A DNA stretch of 64,000 bases from contig CAMZMU010000020.1 in the NCBI GenBank assembly GCA_947311845.1, forward strand, positions 34,673,946 to 34,737,945. Direction: 5' to 3'. The DNA is from Poa pratensis (lineage: Eukaryota > Streptophyta > Magnoliopsida > Poales > Poaceae). The notes below the pieces were generated by a model. That model saw only the letters and a program-made list of their open reading frames with translations. It made no database searches and was not told where the DNA came from. The position numbers and the translations under genes are program-made. Shown here one piece after another: positions 23,001 to 34,677 of the stretch (the first letter of the stretch is position 1; each line of letters opens with the position of its first letter).

Positions 23001-23468
23001 AGAGTAGACACTTGCCATCTTGTAGGATTTTATTTCCAATATATATCCTGCTGCATGATTGTTGGATTGTTTGTAGTGAGTGGCGATTCTTGCTGAGTGC
23101 ATACAAATGTACTCACGGGCCTTGTGATTGTGGCCAGATTTTGGCGAGGATTCATCTTCCACCTTTGCGAGGACATGGAGTAAGAGCGTGCTGGGATCAG
23201 TAGCCTAGCCAGATGCCTGTGGAGTGGAGCCGCTCCAAGCCGTTGCCTTAGTCGTCTTCCGCTGCCCGTTAAACTCTGTCCTGAGCCATACTTGGCAAGA
23301 TATTTTGTAATGCCTCGATGGCCTTGTAAACTAGTTGTAGCACTTTTTGTGCCTGATTGTGTAATGATTTCCGCTATGTTGCATTGTCGTAACGTGAGGT
23401 CAGATATCTTGGGCTGGCGCACGGGGCGACCGCCTCTCTGGAAATATGTGCCAGAGCGGGGTGCCACA

Positions 23469-26376
23469 GATCTTGGTATCAGAGCACCAGGCTGGCTGTA
23501 GACTACCCTAGCATGGAAAGCCAACCATACTTGCGCCCGACAAAGAGCCCGATGGATTTAACCCATCTCTGCCTAACCAGCATGGCTATTGTCAGACAAC
23601 AGTATGGTGCAGCAGATTTTTGTCCCAATCTTCCACCATAAGGCTCGCCGGTTTCTTCCATGAGAAGTAATCGACATCACCTAGTAGATAAGACCCAAAT
23701 CCCAGCTGCATAGATATCCTCACCTTTCTTGCTAACCATGGTACATCTTTTCTCTCTATAGTCGGTTTCCAAGTGAGACTTTTAGGAAGTCCCCTCTTTC
23801 CCCCATAACCTGAGGTTAGTATGAGTGGCGGTTTTGTGCCCATGTTACTTAAGCCGGGAAATTTTGCGATTTTATTTGCTTTTTCATGATTCGATTCTTT
23901 CTGGTTTTCCAAAAAATTGCCGAGTTTGTTTTCCGCCTTGTGTTAATTCCGCAGGAGTTCTACCAAAAGATTGTGTCAGCTCTCAGTAATCCAAGCCCAA
24001 CAAGAGGAAGCACAGCTCAACAGTCTGCCAGAACAAGAAACCCAGCACCCAGTCAGTCAGAACAAAGCAAAGTCAGTATTGATGAGCCCGAGTCTTTCCC
24101 AAAATGTACTCAACGACAGTCTATCAACCCCAATATGTATACTTTGTGGACACGCCAACAACAACCTGGAGATCTGGTATGGTATATGCGAATTTACATT
24201 ATGTCTTTTCACTTATTTGGTGCATACACGTATTTGCTGGGCGCCAGGAATGAGGTTTGCTAATATGGAAATATTCTTGGTTTCCTGGATTACGGTGACA
24301 CTCATATGCATCAAACTAGTGGAAATATATAAGGTCCAATCCAGCTCGTTCTGTTCAAACAAAGCAAGCGTCTGTCGAGTCAAAGATTTTACAACAAGTA
24401 TAGAATATTTCTTCCCCAACAAGCCGCCCTCATGTAGGAAGAAATACTACACCGTCTACAAGATTTATCATCGGGCGTCGTTGTCGTGAAACTAATATGC
24501 TCGAGAATCAGCAATATCCGCGCCATGAGAAGTGAAGCTCAAATATTTTCCTAGAGGGACTTGAATATAAAGTGAGGTGTGCCCCGACGACAGTCTGACA
24601 GCAACTCGTACCACCAGCATGATATGCCAGAATTTCAGTGATGCATTTTTGGAATCACCAATATTCCCGCAACCGTCGGGACTATGGAAAATAGTTGTGC
24701 TCTAATATTTGGATCAGCGTGGGAGTGCCATCATGGTTATCATGCCCACATGCTCCCGATGAAGCAGGTAATCACTCCTTCCACTCGGCTATGCAATTGA
24801 AGCCACGCCACCATCAAAATTTCAGCAAGTACCACCCGTACAAGTATGTCAGTATGAGGCTGAATATTTTCAAGGCACTGCTAATCTGGAAATAAAGCTA
24901 CGCGACCGTCGAAATTTCAGCAGTGTACCACATGTACAACAGCCTCAGTACATCAGAAGCTTTCTAAGAGCAAGCTACAGAGATTTAACCTACGTCATGC
25001 CAACCACCATCAGGGGAAGAAAGGATTCAGCATGTACCTACGTGAACACAACACCTCGAGCGCCCTAGAAAAGTCACTCAGTCTTCTCGGAATAATTTCA
25101 GAAGTTTGGTCCAGTATTGATACATCAACTTTGGGCACACCTTGGAGCTGAACCAGCGATACAAAATTCAAATAATCTGGATACAAGTTAAGACCGAGCG
25201 TCAAAGAAATACAAGGAAAAACACGGTTATGCAGTCAGAAAATTTCTCGGATAATCATGTTACGCGTTGGAACAACAACTCAGCTTGCGTGATAGTCAAC
25301 ATCAACAAAATAAAATAAACTGCCTATACATACGCGAGTCAAGGAATTCTCTCGCTACCAGCGTGGTTACAGGCATGCCGCCACAGACTACTCAGATTTC
25401 GCCAGTTATGTCAAGTAGAAGCTAGCAGGAATAAACGGTCAAGAAGACTTCATCTCCATCAACCGTCCTGGTGAAGATATTGAAGTCTATGGATCTGTTC
25501 GATCACTACAAACCTCTCGCAGACACGATGGGAATAAGGCAATATGGAAATAAGAGTCCAAAATTTCAACTCTGAAGTCAGAAATAAAAGTTCACATACT
25601 TGACGATTTTCAACAGCCATTGATGGAAGCGGCGCCATCAGTACGTCACTCCTGGCTCAAGAAATCTTTATTACTCTCGTCACGAGGGAACACAAATGTG
25701 CCAAGATGGCAGTACGCAATTGGTGGTGGCACCAAAACAAAGTCAGCTTGCCGTCCGGAAAATTTTCAACCATGACAACAAAGCTACAAGCGTCTGTGAG
25801 ATTCCTTCAACTTTCTCGGAGATCCTAATATGAGTATCGAGTGGCTAAAGTTAAATCTGTGAAAGGCTATCATTGTCAGAAAATGCCTAGGTGATGAGAA
25901 AACCATGCGGCGAGATTTGTACCTTTTAGACCGGTCAATACCCACGTTCCATAAAGGTTGAGTCCCTAAATCTTTCATGCAAATGATGGTAAGATGGACC
26001 AGTATAGCCAAGGATCAATGTACATACATGGTACGGTTGGCGTATGAATCCCAAAATGACCACAATGGTCAACCGGGAGTTATGTGATGAATGAACAACA
26101 ACGAAGAATTTCAACTTGACCCCAGCTTGAGAACCGCACTGTTGTCAGCACAAATTGAGATGATAGACAAGAGCATGTCAGATGATGATTTCAGTTACTC
26201 AAGCCCAATAAAAAAGCACGCTTACGGCATTGAAGTCAAGATTAAAGACCCTGTCAAGATAGATGAGAAAATCAAGAGAAAACGAACAAGGAATAAGGTT
26301 GACCAACAGGTCAATCTAAAGGTATGTCACTAACCTTGGAAATTGCGAGGACGCGATTCTTTTAAGGGGGTAGGTC
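23469..26376 (+). other. internal region of the LARD-like element, no long ORF
   Basis: 2.9 kb between the LTRs. The longest ORFs (up to about 170 codons near 23971-24489) show no retroelement domain, and an 80-codon ORF at 26091-26333 is Lys-rich and unrecognised. The region supplies the primer site and a purine-rich AAGGGGGTAGG (26365-26375) just before the 3' LTR, which would serve as polypurine tract. Mobility would depend on proteins from another element. Confidence 0.75.
23474..23485 (+). other. primer binding site of the LARD-like element (tRNA-Met type)
   Basis: TGGTATCAGAGC, five bases after the LTR end CCACA. It is the standard initiator tRNA-Met site and fixes the plus-strand orientation. 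Confidence 0.88.
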
Positions 26377-27254
26377 TGTAACACCCCGATTTTCACTAAC
26401 CGGTTTTTCCTGAAAAAGGGTGAACTAAAAATTTGCGAAAACCTTTTAACTTGGATTTCTCTGGGTTTTATCAAAACTCATTTGAACTTCTGGTGGTTGA
26501 TGTCGAAATCATGTACCTCTCTTTGTCCCAACCCCGGGAATATTCTCTGAATATTTCTGATCACCTTTGATTCCGTTCCTCAGGGTTTTCCTTATAAAAC
26601 CCTAATGCCTTTCTATAGAAAACAAAAACCCGATATACCGCCTCTCCAAAGAAACTCTCCTTTATCTTGCTTGGAAAATTCCGCCAAAAATCCCAGAGAC
26701 ACCTATCCTCATGTATATCCCATATATGCATGAACATCGCCATGACCTATGCAACTTTTCAGATTGAAGAAATTACCAAATCTGCCACTACCGGGCCATT
26801 AAAACCAAAACCCTACTTCCACTCCACCATAAATCTTGACCACCTGAGGAAGTGTTTCATATCCCATTATAAGCCTCCCCCAAAAATTTGGGATCATTTG
26901 GACCAACTTTTTCTTGTAGGACACCCATCGAACACCTTCTGCCATTTTCGAAACCCGAAAATGTTTACACATAAAATCTTCTCCAAATTGCGTGAAACTG
27001 GACCACATTGCTCACATACCAGTAGAACATCACCAGTAAAAATCCTAGCTCCATTGGGATAGTGGAAGTCCATTTTCATTTCATCGAACACCTTGAGGGC
27101 ATTTGATTTTTTCAAAACTTTGCACTGGCTTTTTGTCCCAATTTGATGTTTTGCTTGCTGTGTGTTGTTTGTAGGAGTAGTGCAACCCAGTGACGCATCC
27201 CTTTTTCTTTTTGGTGTCCTGAATCATCGGGAACGCGACGATGCCGACCATGTC
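26377..27254 (+). repeat. 3' LTR of the LARD-like element, first part
   Basis: It begins TGTAACACCCCG and follows the 5' LTR closely (single substitutions and small indels) until ...GACCATGTC at 27254, where it switches abruptly to the interior of element C. It also shows the empty CACTA target at 27089-27105. Confidence 0.92.
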
Positions 27255-28500
27255 ACACATTCAGGTATTTCACTGTTTGTCATTGCTTACTGATGAATCA
27301 GGGCAAAAGTGTGAAGAGAATTAATTGGTTAAAGTTGTAATTAATTGGGACTGGGCACCCTGTTGCCAGCTCTTTTTGCAAGTTATTGGATAAGCGGATG
27401 TATATGCCACTAGTCCAGGTGTAAAAATCCATTTGACAAATAGAATAAAGAATAACCACACTAATTCCTCATGAGCTAGTAAACATTGACACAAAAAGAG
27501 AAATATTTTGAAGGTTTTAAAGGTAGCACATGCAAATTTACTTGGAATGGCTTGAAATACCATGCATAGGAATTTTTGGTGGACTCTTTGGGATAACTTG
27601 GTTTAAAGGATTTGGATGCACGAGCAGCATTCCCGCTCAGTACAAGTGAAGGCTAGCAATAGACTGGGAAGCGACAACCACGAGAGCGATAACGGTCATA
27701 ATCATGCTTGCGATAAAATAAAATTAACGGAGGCATAAAGATGATACTAAAACTCTGAGATAAAATAGATCATAAAGGCTTAATTGACTTTATTTTTCAG
27801 TCATAACATGTGTGAGCATGTGCCAAGTCGAATCAAGTGAATTATTCAGAGGAGGATACCAGCCTGCCATACCGTTTTACGAATAGAACAATGCATGTAA
27901 ATATCTATATGACATGTTAGTTACTATTAGCAATTTGGTACTGGCCATAAGAAGACATGAACTACAAAGCAATCATTAAATAACATAACCACTACCATGA
28001 TAGCTAAGCATGTTCACATGAGTAGGTATATTTACAAAAATGAAAAACAAATAGAGTTCATACCAGCCTTTTACCACATCAGAATCGTCGTAAATCGTCA
28101 TTATTGCTTTTCACTTGTGTGGCTTGAATGATGTGAAATGATAACCAAGTCCAAGTGGAACCACGGAAATTTTTTCGATCTCCTGAAACAACTATACAAA
28201 ACGGCAGAAGAACAACAAATATTTTTGGGTTTTCGAATTAAAGCAAGCATAGAAAGAAACAAGCAAACAAAGCAAAATCTTTTTGGATTTTTTTTTATAA
28301 CAATCCAAAACGAAAAATAAAGTAAACTAGCACTACAAATTCAAAAGCAAGAGAAATAAAGGAAATATTTTTGGTCTTTTTGTGTTTTGCGAAAATGAAA
28401 TGGACACAAGAAACAAAAGAAAAGAAACAAACTAAAACATGGATATACAAAGTACCAACATGATATGAATATGATAAAATGAGTGAACTTGTCGGCATAC
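27255..28500 (-). other. 3' noncoding region of element C, left copy (truncated)
   Basis: It matches 35367-36602 with few differences. Short ORFs are conserved between copies only because the copies are young. Truncated at 27255. Confidence 0.75.
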
Positions 28501-28515
28501 CTTCCCCCAAGCTTA
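28501..28515 (-). other. internal polypurine-tract-like sequence, left copy of element C
   Basis: The minus strand reads TAAGCTTGGGGGAAG, one change from the right copy at 36603-36617. It lies at the end of the third ORF. Confidence 0.6.
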
Positions 28516-28541
28516 GGCTTTTGGCCTAAGTGGGAGACCAA

Positions 28542-29695
28542 TTATCCACATGGCCCAGAACTCCATCCAGGTGGATCATACCTAGCGTGATCATAATCAG
28601 GATCCTGTGAAGAAAAAGGGCCTGCAGCTCCATAATCAGGATACTGGTATGAAGAGCTCGTCGTGTCGAAGGGCTGAATGAAGTCCTCCTCAGGACCTCT
28701 TCCCTCACTATCCGCATGAAGGCCATGCTCCTCCATATATGCATCCAGGTCTCCCTCCGAGAATGACCACCCTTGCCTGACATCAAGGTTGAACAAAAGA
28801 GGCGCAGGCAAACAGACTATGCGTTCATAGGTTTTAGTTCTCCACCTAATCTTCTTAACAAAAACCAATTCATAGCATAGATTATCAATGGTGGACCAGC
28901 GAGAAACAAATTGGTGGCTAATCATAGAGTTAAGATCAAGTCTTTCAATGGGAAGCTGAATATCAAAATTATGTGGTCCTACACCATGCATGGCTAATAA
29001 ACGAGAAGCAACGAGACCACCACAAACCCCTCCTTTTTAACGGTTAATGGAGAGACGAAATGCAATCATAGCTCCCAAGTTATAGGTTCTATCACATCTT
29101 AAGGCAGCAGAAAGAAATGCCAAATCATAAACAAATAATTTACTTGCATTCTTCCTAGCTAGAACACATTTGCTAATGTAGTAGGCAAAATATCGAATAG
29201 ATGGGAGTTGGATGTTTCGAATTTTACCATCCTCGGCTGTAAAATCTCTCCCTTGGCAAATCTCTGAGTAGAGGTCTTGTAAATACTTTGGTTGACCTCT
29301 AATCCTCTCATGAGACCCCCAATGTGGTACCTTAATAGCTGCACAAAAATCATGAAGAGACAAATCTATAGCTTTATTGTAGATATTATATGAACCATGG
29401 GAGTAGGCAAATTCCAACTAAACCTAAAACTTTGAACCACCGACATAGTCAGCTTTACATATTGATGTGGTTCATCAGCAACAAAGTGTTCCAACCCTGC
29501 ATCTCTCATAAAGTTAAAGCATGGAAAAATAGATGGATGAGGAACACCATCATCTTCCTCTTCACCGATTCTTGGTGCCAAAAGATCCTCATTGTATGAT
29601 GGCCTAGGTGCACCTCTTGATCTTGAAGCCCTTGTTTCCCTTGAGGAGGATGGTGTTTGCCTCTCAAAGATTTCTCCATAAGTGTGTTTATCCAT
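28542..29695 (-). pseudogene. third ORF of element C (ATHILA ORF1-like?), left copy, broken
   Basis: A protein of about 380 residues encoded after the protease and before the 3' noncoding region. It starts at 29695 with a Ser/Arg-rich N-terminus, followed by helical segments with 'VYDLAFLSAALRC' and 'LGAMIAFRLSIN', then 'HGVGPHNFDIQLPIERLDL', and ends with an acidic, Tyr/Pro/Ser-rich tail. The architecture recalls the ATHILA ORF-1 family, but I regard that as tentative. A 1-bp deletion near 29392 (TTATATGAACC against TTATAATGAACC in the right copy) and an in-frame TAA at about 29037-29039 disrupt it. No enzymatic motif is visible. Confidence 0.5.
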
Positions 29696-30512
29696 CTTCC
29701 TTTTCTGAAATTTTAAACAAACCTCATAAAAAATGATTTTAGAGTGATTAATTCAAGGGAAACACTAGGGAGACTTGCTAGAGTAAACATGCATCAAAAC
29801 TAGTTAATCTAAACAAGAACAAGCATGCAAGCTCTAATAACATGTCACCTACAGTACCAAAATGCTAAAGATATAAGCAACTAAACAAAATTCTATTTGG
29901 ATAATCGGAGGAGTCACATACCGGAGAGCAATTGATCCAAATTTCAGCAGCAAAGATGGGCTGAGCAAGTAGATCGAAAAATTCGAGCAAGAGCAGCAAG
30001 AACACGAGTTTGAGCAATGGTGGTGTGTATGGTCGGGAGAGAGAAAGGAGTGGGAGAGAGATGAGTGAGTGGAGGGCCAGGTGGACCCCACACCAGGGCA
30101 GGGCGCGGCCTGCCCTCCACCGCGCCGTGGGGCGTGTGGTGGCCTGGTGGGTCCCCCTGGTCATCCTCTGGTACTCCCACGTTCCTTTTAAAAACTAGGA
30201 CTTGTAGAATTTTTTCAGAATTTTTTGAAAACTTTTATTTCTGACATTTTCTGGGTACTTTAAACAATGAAAACTAGACAAAATGAATTTACGTAAAGAC
30301 CAAGCATTACTTAACTTTGCAAATTACAGTAGCAAAACAGTAGGTAAAACAAAAGTGAGAAAGAAAATGTTGTTTAGCAATTTTATGCATGTAAAACATA
30401 TTTGTTAACAAGGTTGATCAAGTCTTGCCACCAAATACATTTTATATGACATAAAAGAATTAAACCACATTGAACAATCATGTTACCTTAAATGGTATAG
30501 CTATAGATCCAA
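29696..30512 (-). other. spacer between protease and third ORF of element C, left copy
   Basis: About 800 bp without a supported ORF, matching 37798-38584 of the right copy. It includes a GC-rich stretch (30060-30170) and AT-rich flanks. It may hold a splice or internal start region for the third ORF. Confidence 0.5.
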
Positions 30513-33184
30513 TCATAATATATGAAGTTCTTCATGAGGTTCATATATAGGGCAATCAATACTTCCCACTTTGATACTTTTAATATTGGTAATTGTATTA
30601 ACTCCAAATATTTTGTCCAGCTTCTTGGGAAAATAAACAGTATGCTCTTTGTCATTAACATGGAAAGTCACTTTTCCTTTGTTGCAATCAATAACAGCCC
30701 CTGCAGTGTTAAGAAAAGGTCTTCCAAGAATAATAGACATATTATCATCTTCAGGCATTTCAAGCACAACAAAATCAGTTAATATCAAGCAATTATTAGC
30801 CACTTGAACAGGAACATCTTCACATATACCAACAGGAACAGCAGTAGATTTATCAGCCATTTGCAAAGATATATCAGTTGGTATCAATTTTTCCAAGTAA
30901 AGTCTCTTGTAAAGAGAAAAAGGCATAACACTCACCCCTGCACCTAAATCACATAAGGCAGTTCTAACATAGTTATTTTTGATTGAGCAAGGAATAGTTG
31001 GTATACCTGGATCTCCAAGCTTCTTTGGAACCTTACCATTGAAAGAATAATTAGCAAGCATGGTAGAAATCTCTTCATTAGGAATCTTTCTCTTGTTAGA
31101 GACAATATCTTTCATGTACTTTGAATAGGGAGGTAACTTAATAGCATCAGTCAAAGGAATTTGCAAAAACAAAGGTTTCATCCATTCACAAAATTTGTTA
31201 TAATGTTCTTCTTCCTTAGATTTGAGTTTCTTAGTAGGAAAAGGCATTTGTTTTTGCACCCAAGGTTCTCTTTCATTACCATGTTTCTTAGCAAGAAAAT
31301 CTTCTTTAGTGTACTTTTTGTTTTTAGAATGCTTTTCAGGTTCCTCTTCACTTTCCTCTTTATCAGAAGCATCATTCTTATCTTTATCATTAGCATGTTC
31401 ATTACCACTCTCAGTTTCAGCATCAGAGATAGATATACTATTTGGATTATTAACATGCTCATTGTCTTTAATAGGTTCAGGAGATTCCTCAACATGTTTA
31501 TGTTTCTTCTTCTTCTTTTTCTTAGAAGGGTAGTAGTTTCATTAACTAGTTGAGAATCTTGCTCAATTCTTTTAGGATGTCCCTCAGGATATAAAGGATC
31601 CTGAGTGGAAGCACCACCTCTAGTTGCTATACCAAAAGCATGTTTATCATTTTCTCTAGAAGCATTACCTAGCAAATCTTTTTGCACTTTAGTCAATTGC
31701 TCAATTTGAGTTTGAACCATATGAAAATGTTTAATGAGTATTTTAACATCATTAGAAGTTCTTTCCAAAACATCATGCAAATGATTAATGACATGAGAAT
31801 TCTTTATGAAGCTATTTTCTATTCTCCAATTGAAATTGTTTTGCTTAACAATGAAATTATCAAACTCATCTAAGCATTGATCAGGAGGTTTAGAATAAGG
31901 GATATCTCTATCATCAAAGCGTTGGAGAGAGTGTACCTCAACTGTAGATGAGTGAGGAATTGGCTTACACAATTCTTCTATAGGTGGAAGATTTTTCACA
32001 TCTTCAGATTTAATACCTTTCTCCTTAAGAGATTTCTTGGCTTCTCTCATTTCTTCATCATTCAATTCAATTACTCCTCTTTTCCTCGGCGTAGGTACCG
32101 GAGTTGGTTCAGGCAGGGTCCAATCATCATGATTTTGGCTTATCTTAGCCAATAATTCCTCGGCTTCATCTGGAGTTCTTTTCCTGAAAACACAACCAGC
32201 ACAACTATCCAGGTATGTCCTAGATTCAACAGTTAGTCCATTATAAAATATATCAAGAAGTTCATTTTTAGCTATTTGATGTCCAGGCCGAGCTCTAAGT
32301 AAAGAACAAAACCTTGCCCAAGATTCAGGCATTTTCTCTCCCTCATTTTGCTTAAAGTTAAAGATTTTCTGTAAAGCAGCATGTTGAGCACTAGCAGGAA
32401 AATATTTCTGAAAGAAAGCATTGACTAAACCCATCGGGCTCTCAATAGATCCAGGAGATAAATCATTAAACCAAGTTTTAGCTTCATCTTTCAATGAGAA
32501 AGGGAAAATTTTAGTAACAAAGTAACTGCGTTTCTTAATATCATCAGAAAACAAACTACTCAGAGTAGAGAGAGTGTTCATATGTTCTACAGCACTTTCA
32601 TTTTCAGTTCCTCGAAAAGGTTCTTTCTCAGCAATAGTTATAAAAGACAAGTCCACAGAGAAATCATAATCTTTATCTTTTATATTTATGGGAGATGTAG
32701 CGAATTTAGCATCAGGAGAAAGTTTATAGTTGACAGCACGTCTTTGAAGAAGATTTTTAATAGCATTAACATCTTTAGAGGTATCACAATTCATGCATTC
32801 ATCAATAAAGTCATCATCAAGTTCAACATAAGTTTCCTCAAGATCATCACTAGTAGTTTCTCTCGTTTCAGGTGAATAAGCAGGTGTAACAGGAGTTTCA
32901 TTAGGTGTTTCAGTATTTTCAAGTTGTTTAGATTTAGCAATTGTAGCATCTAGAAAAGGACCTAGTGAACCTCTTTCATCAAGCACAGTAGAAGCATCAT
33001 CAAATTCATCAGAAACATTCTCAGATTCAGCAGAAGTAGCAGCACGTGAAGCATGTGCATGTGGTGGTGTGACAAGTTGACTTATAACAGACGGTGAATC
33101 AAGAGCAGCAGAAGTGTTCAGAGTTGTACCTCTCCTTGTAGTGGATGGCAATATGCGAACCTTATCATCACGAGGTTTACCCAT
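30513..33184 (-). pseudogene. gag-protease of element C, left copy, frameshifted
   Basis: Capsid precursor and aspartic protease. The gag start is the Met at 33184 ('MGKPRDDKVRI'), 60 bp after the primer site; reading frame upstream of it lies in the LTR. Acidic region, then a Retrotrans_gag domain around 32600-32150 ('LKDEAKTWFNDLSPGS', 'FFQKYFPASAQHAAL', 'ESWARFCSLLRARP'), a helical segment near 31900-31650, and a Lys-rich linker. The protease is at 31130-30600 with 'ALCDLGAGVSVMP', the Athila-type variant of the retropepsin active site, and 'IILGRPFLNTAGA'. A missing G near 31527 shifts frame in the linker; a missing base near 30523 cuts the C-terminus. The right copy shows both ancestral states. 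Confidence 0.85.
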
Positions 33185-33243
33185 GATGAATGAATTGCAG
33201 CGAGCAGTATGACTCCCTGGTGAGCTTATAAATAGAGCTATGC

Positions 33244-33261
33244 TCCCCGGCAACGGCGCCA
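33244..33261 (-). other. primer binding site of element C, left unit (tRNA-Asp type)
   Basis: The minus strand reads TGGCGCCGTTGCCGGGGA, 11 bases after the LTR end (GTCATCA). The sequence is complementary to the 3' end of plant tRNA-Asp, as used by Athila-related elements. Confidence 0.85.
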
Positions 33262-33272
33262 GAAAATAGTCT

Positions 33273-34661
33273 TGATGACCCACAAGTATAGGGGATCGCA
33301 ACAGTCTTCGAGGGAAGTAAAACCCAAATTTATTGATTCGACACAAGGGGAGCCAAAGAATATTTATAAGCCTTGACAGATGATTTGTCAGTTCAGCTGC
33401 ACCTGGAAGTAGACTTGCTCGACACAGTTTATCAGTAGCAACAGTTTTATGACAGTAGCAGTAGTGAAATAATAGCAGCAGTAAAATAAAGACAGCAGTA
33501 ATAATTGCAGTAGACAGCAGGATTAAAATACTGTAGGCATAGGGATGGATGAACGGGCGCTGCATGGATGAGATAATTCATGAAATAGTCATACATAGGG
33601 CAATTGCAGATAAATAATAATAAGGTATCCAAGTAATAATCAATCATAGCATGTGTTCCGTATTTAGTCGTACGTGCTCGCAATGAGAAACTTGCACAAC
33701 ATCTTTTGTCCTACCAGCCCGTTTGCAGCGGGGCCTCAAGGGAAACTACTGGTAATTAAGGTGCTCCTTTTAATAAAGCACCGGAGCAAAGCATTAACAC
33801 TCCGTGAACACATGTGATCCTCACGTCGCAACCATCCCCTCCGGTTATCCCAATTTCTGTCACTTTGGGGCCTCGGGTTCCGGACAGTGACGTGTGTATA
33901 CAACTTATAGATATGATCCAAAACAATAATTATTCTCATGATTCAATAACATGTTCAGATCTGAGATCATGGCACTCGGGCCCTAAGTGACAAGCATTAA
34001 GCATAATAAGTTGCAACAATGACATAAAGTACTACCGATGGATACTAGGCACCATGCCCTAACAAATCTCACAACTATTACATGAATGATCTCATCCAAT
34101 CCCTACCATCCCCTCAGCCTACAGCGGGGAATTACTCACACATGGATGGGGGAGTCATGGATGGTCGATGGAGAGGTGGCGGTGATGATGATGGCGATGA
34201 TCTCCTCCAATTCCCCGTCCCGGCAGGGTGCCAGAACGGAGTTTCTGATCCCCGAAATAGGGTTTTCGATGGCGGCGGAGCTCTGGAAGGTTTCTGGAAA
34301 AAGCGTCGATCCCCCGAAGTTTTTAGGTCAGAGGCTTTGTAGTCCAAAGGGGAGCGCTGGGGGCCACACAGGGGGCCACACCACCCCTGGGCGCGGCCAA
34401 GGGCCAACCGCGCCCTGGGTGCGTGTGGGCCCCTGTGCCCCCTCTTGCTTCATCTCTGGCTCCGTGGGTCTTCTGGAAAAATAGATTTATGGAATTTTTC
34501 TGGAATTTTCTGAAACTTTGACTTTCTGCACAAAAACGAGACACCAAGGCAATTCTGCTGAAAACAGCGTTAGTCCGTGTTAGTTGCATTCAAATCACAC
34601 AAATTAGAGGAAAAACAATAGCAAAAGTGTTCGGAAAAGTAGATACGTTTTGGACGTATCA
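33273..34661 (-). repeat. shared middle LTR of element C (1389 bp)
   Basis: On the minus strand it starts TGATACGTCCAAAACGTATC and ends TGTGGGTCATCA. A polypurine tract precedes it (34662-34677) and a primer site follows it, so it is both the 3' LTR of the right unit and the 5' LTR of the left unit. It differs from LTR 42959-44342 by small indels, for example an extra ACAGGGGGCC near 34368. Confidence 0.9.
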
Positions 34662-34662
34662 A

Positions 34663-34677
34663 CTCCCCCCAAGCTTA
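34663..34677 (-). other. terminal polypurine tract of element C
   Basis: TAAGCTTGGGGGGAG on the minus strand, immediately before the LTR start TGATACG. It is the expected primer for second-strand synthesis. Confidence 0.85.

Larger units (their letters stand above)
8124..23468 (+). repeat. 5' LTR of the LARD-like element (4.17 kb, split by the CACTA element)
   Basis: It starts TGTAACACCCCGATTTTCAC at 8124 and ends GTGCCACA at 23468. The segments 8124-8846 and 20022-23468 are LTR; 8847-20018 is CACTA and 20019-20021 its target duplication. Sequence 8124-8846 plus 20022-20177 matches 26377-27254, and 21462-23468 matches 44343-46347. A GC-rich part (20350-20950) precedes short ORFs such as one from 20484, which look incidental. 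Confidence 0.9.

Noticed and set aside
23474..23485. tRNA gene fragments at the primer sites
   Set aside because: Only 12-18 bases complementary to tRNA 3' ends are present, without a tRNA body; they are retrotransposon primer sites.
31161..31553. Plus-strand ORFs opposite gag of element C
   Set aside because: Shadow ORFs of the A-rich Lys-coding stretch on the minus strand.
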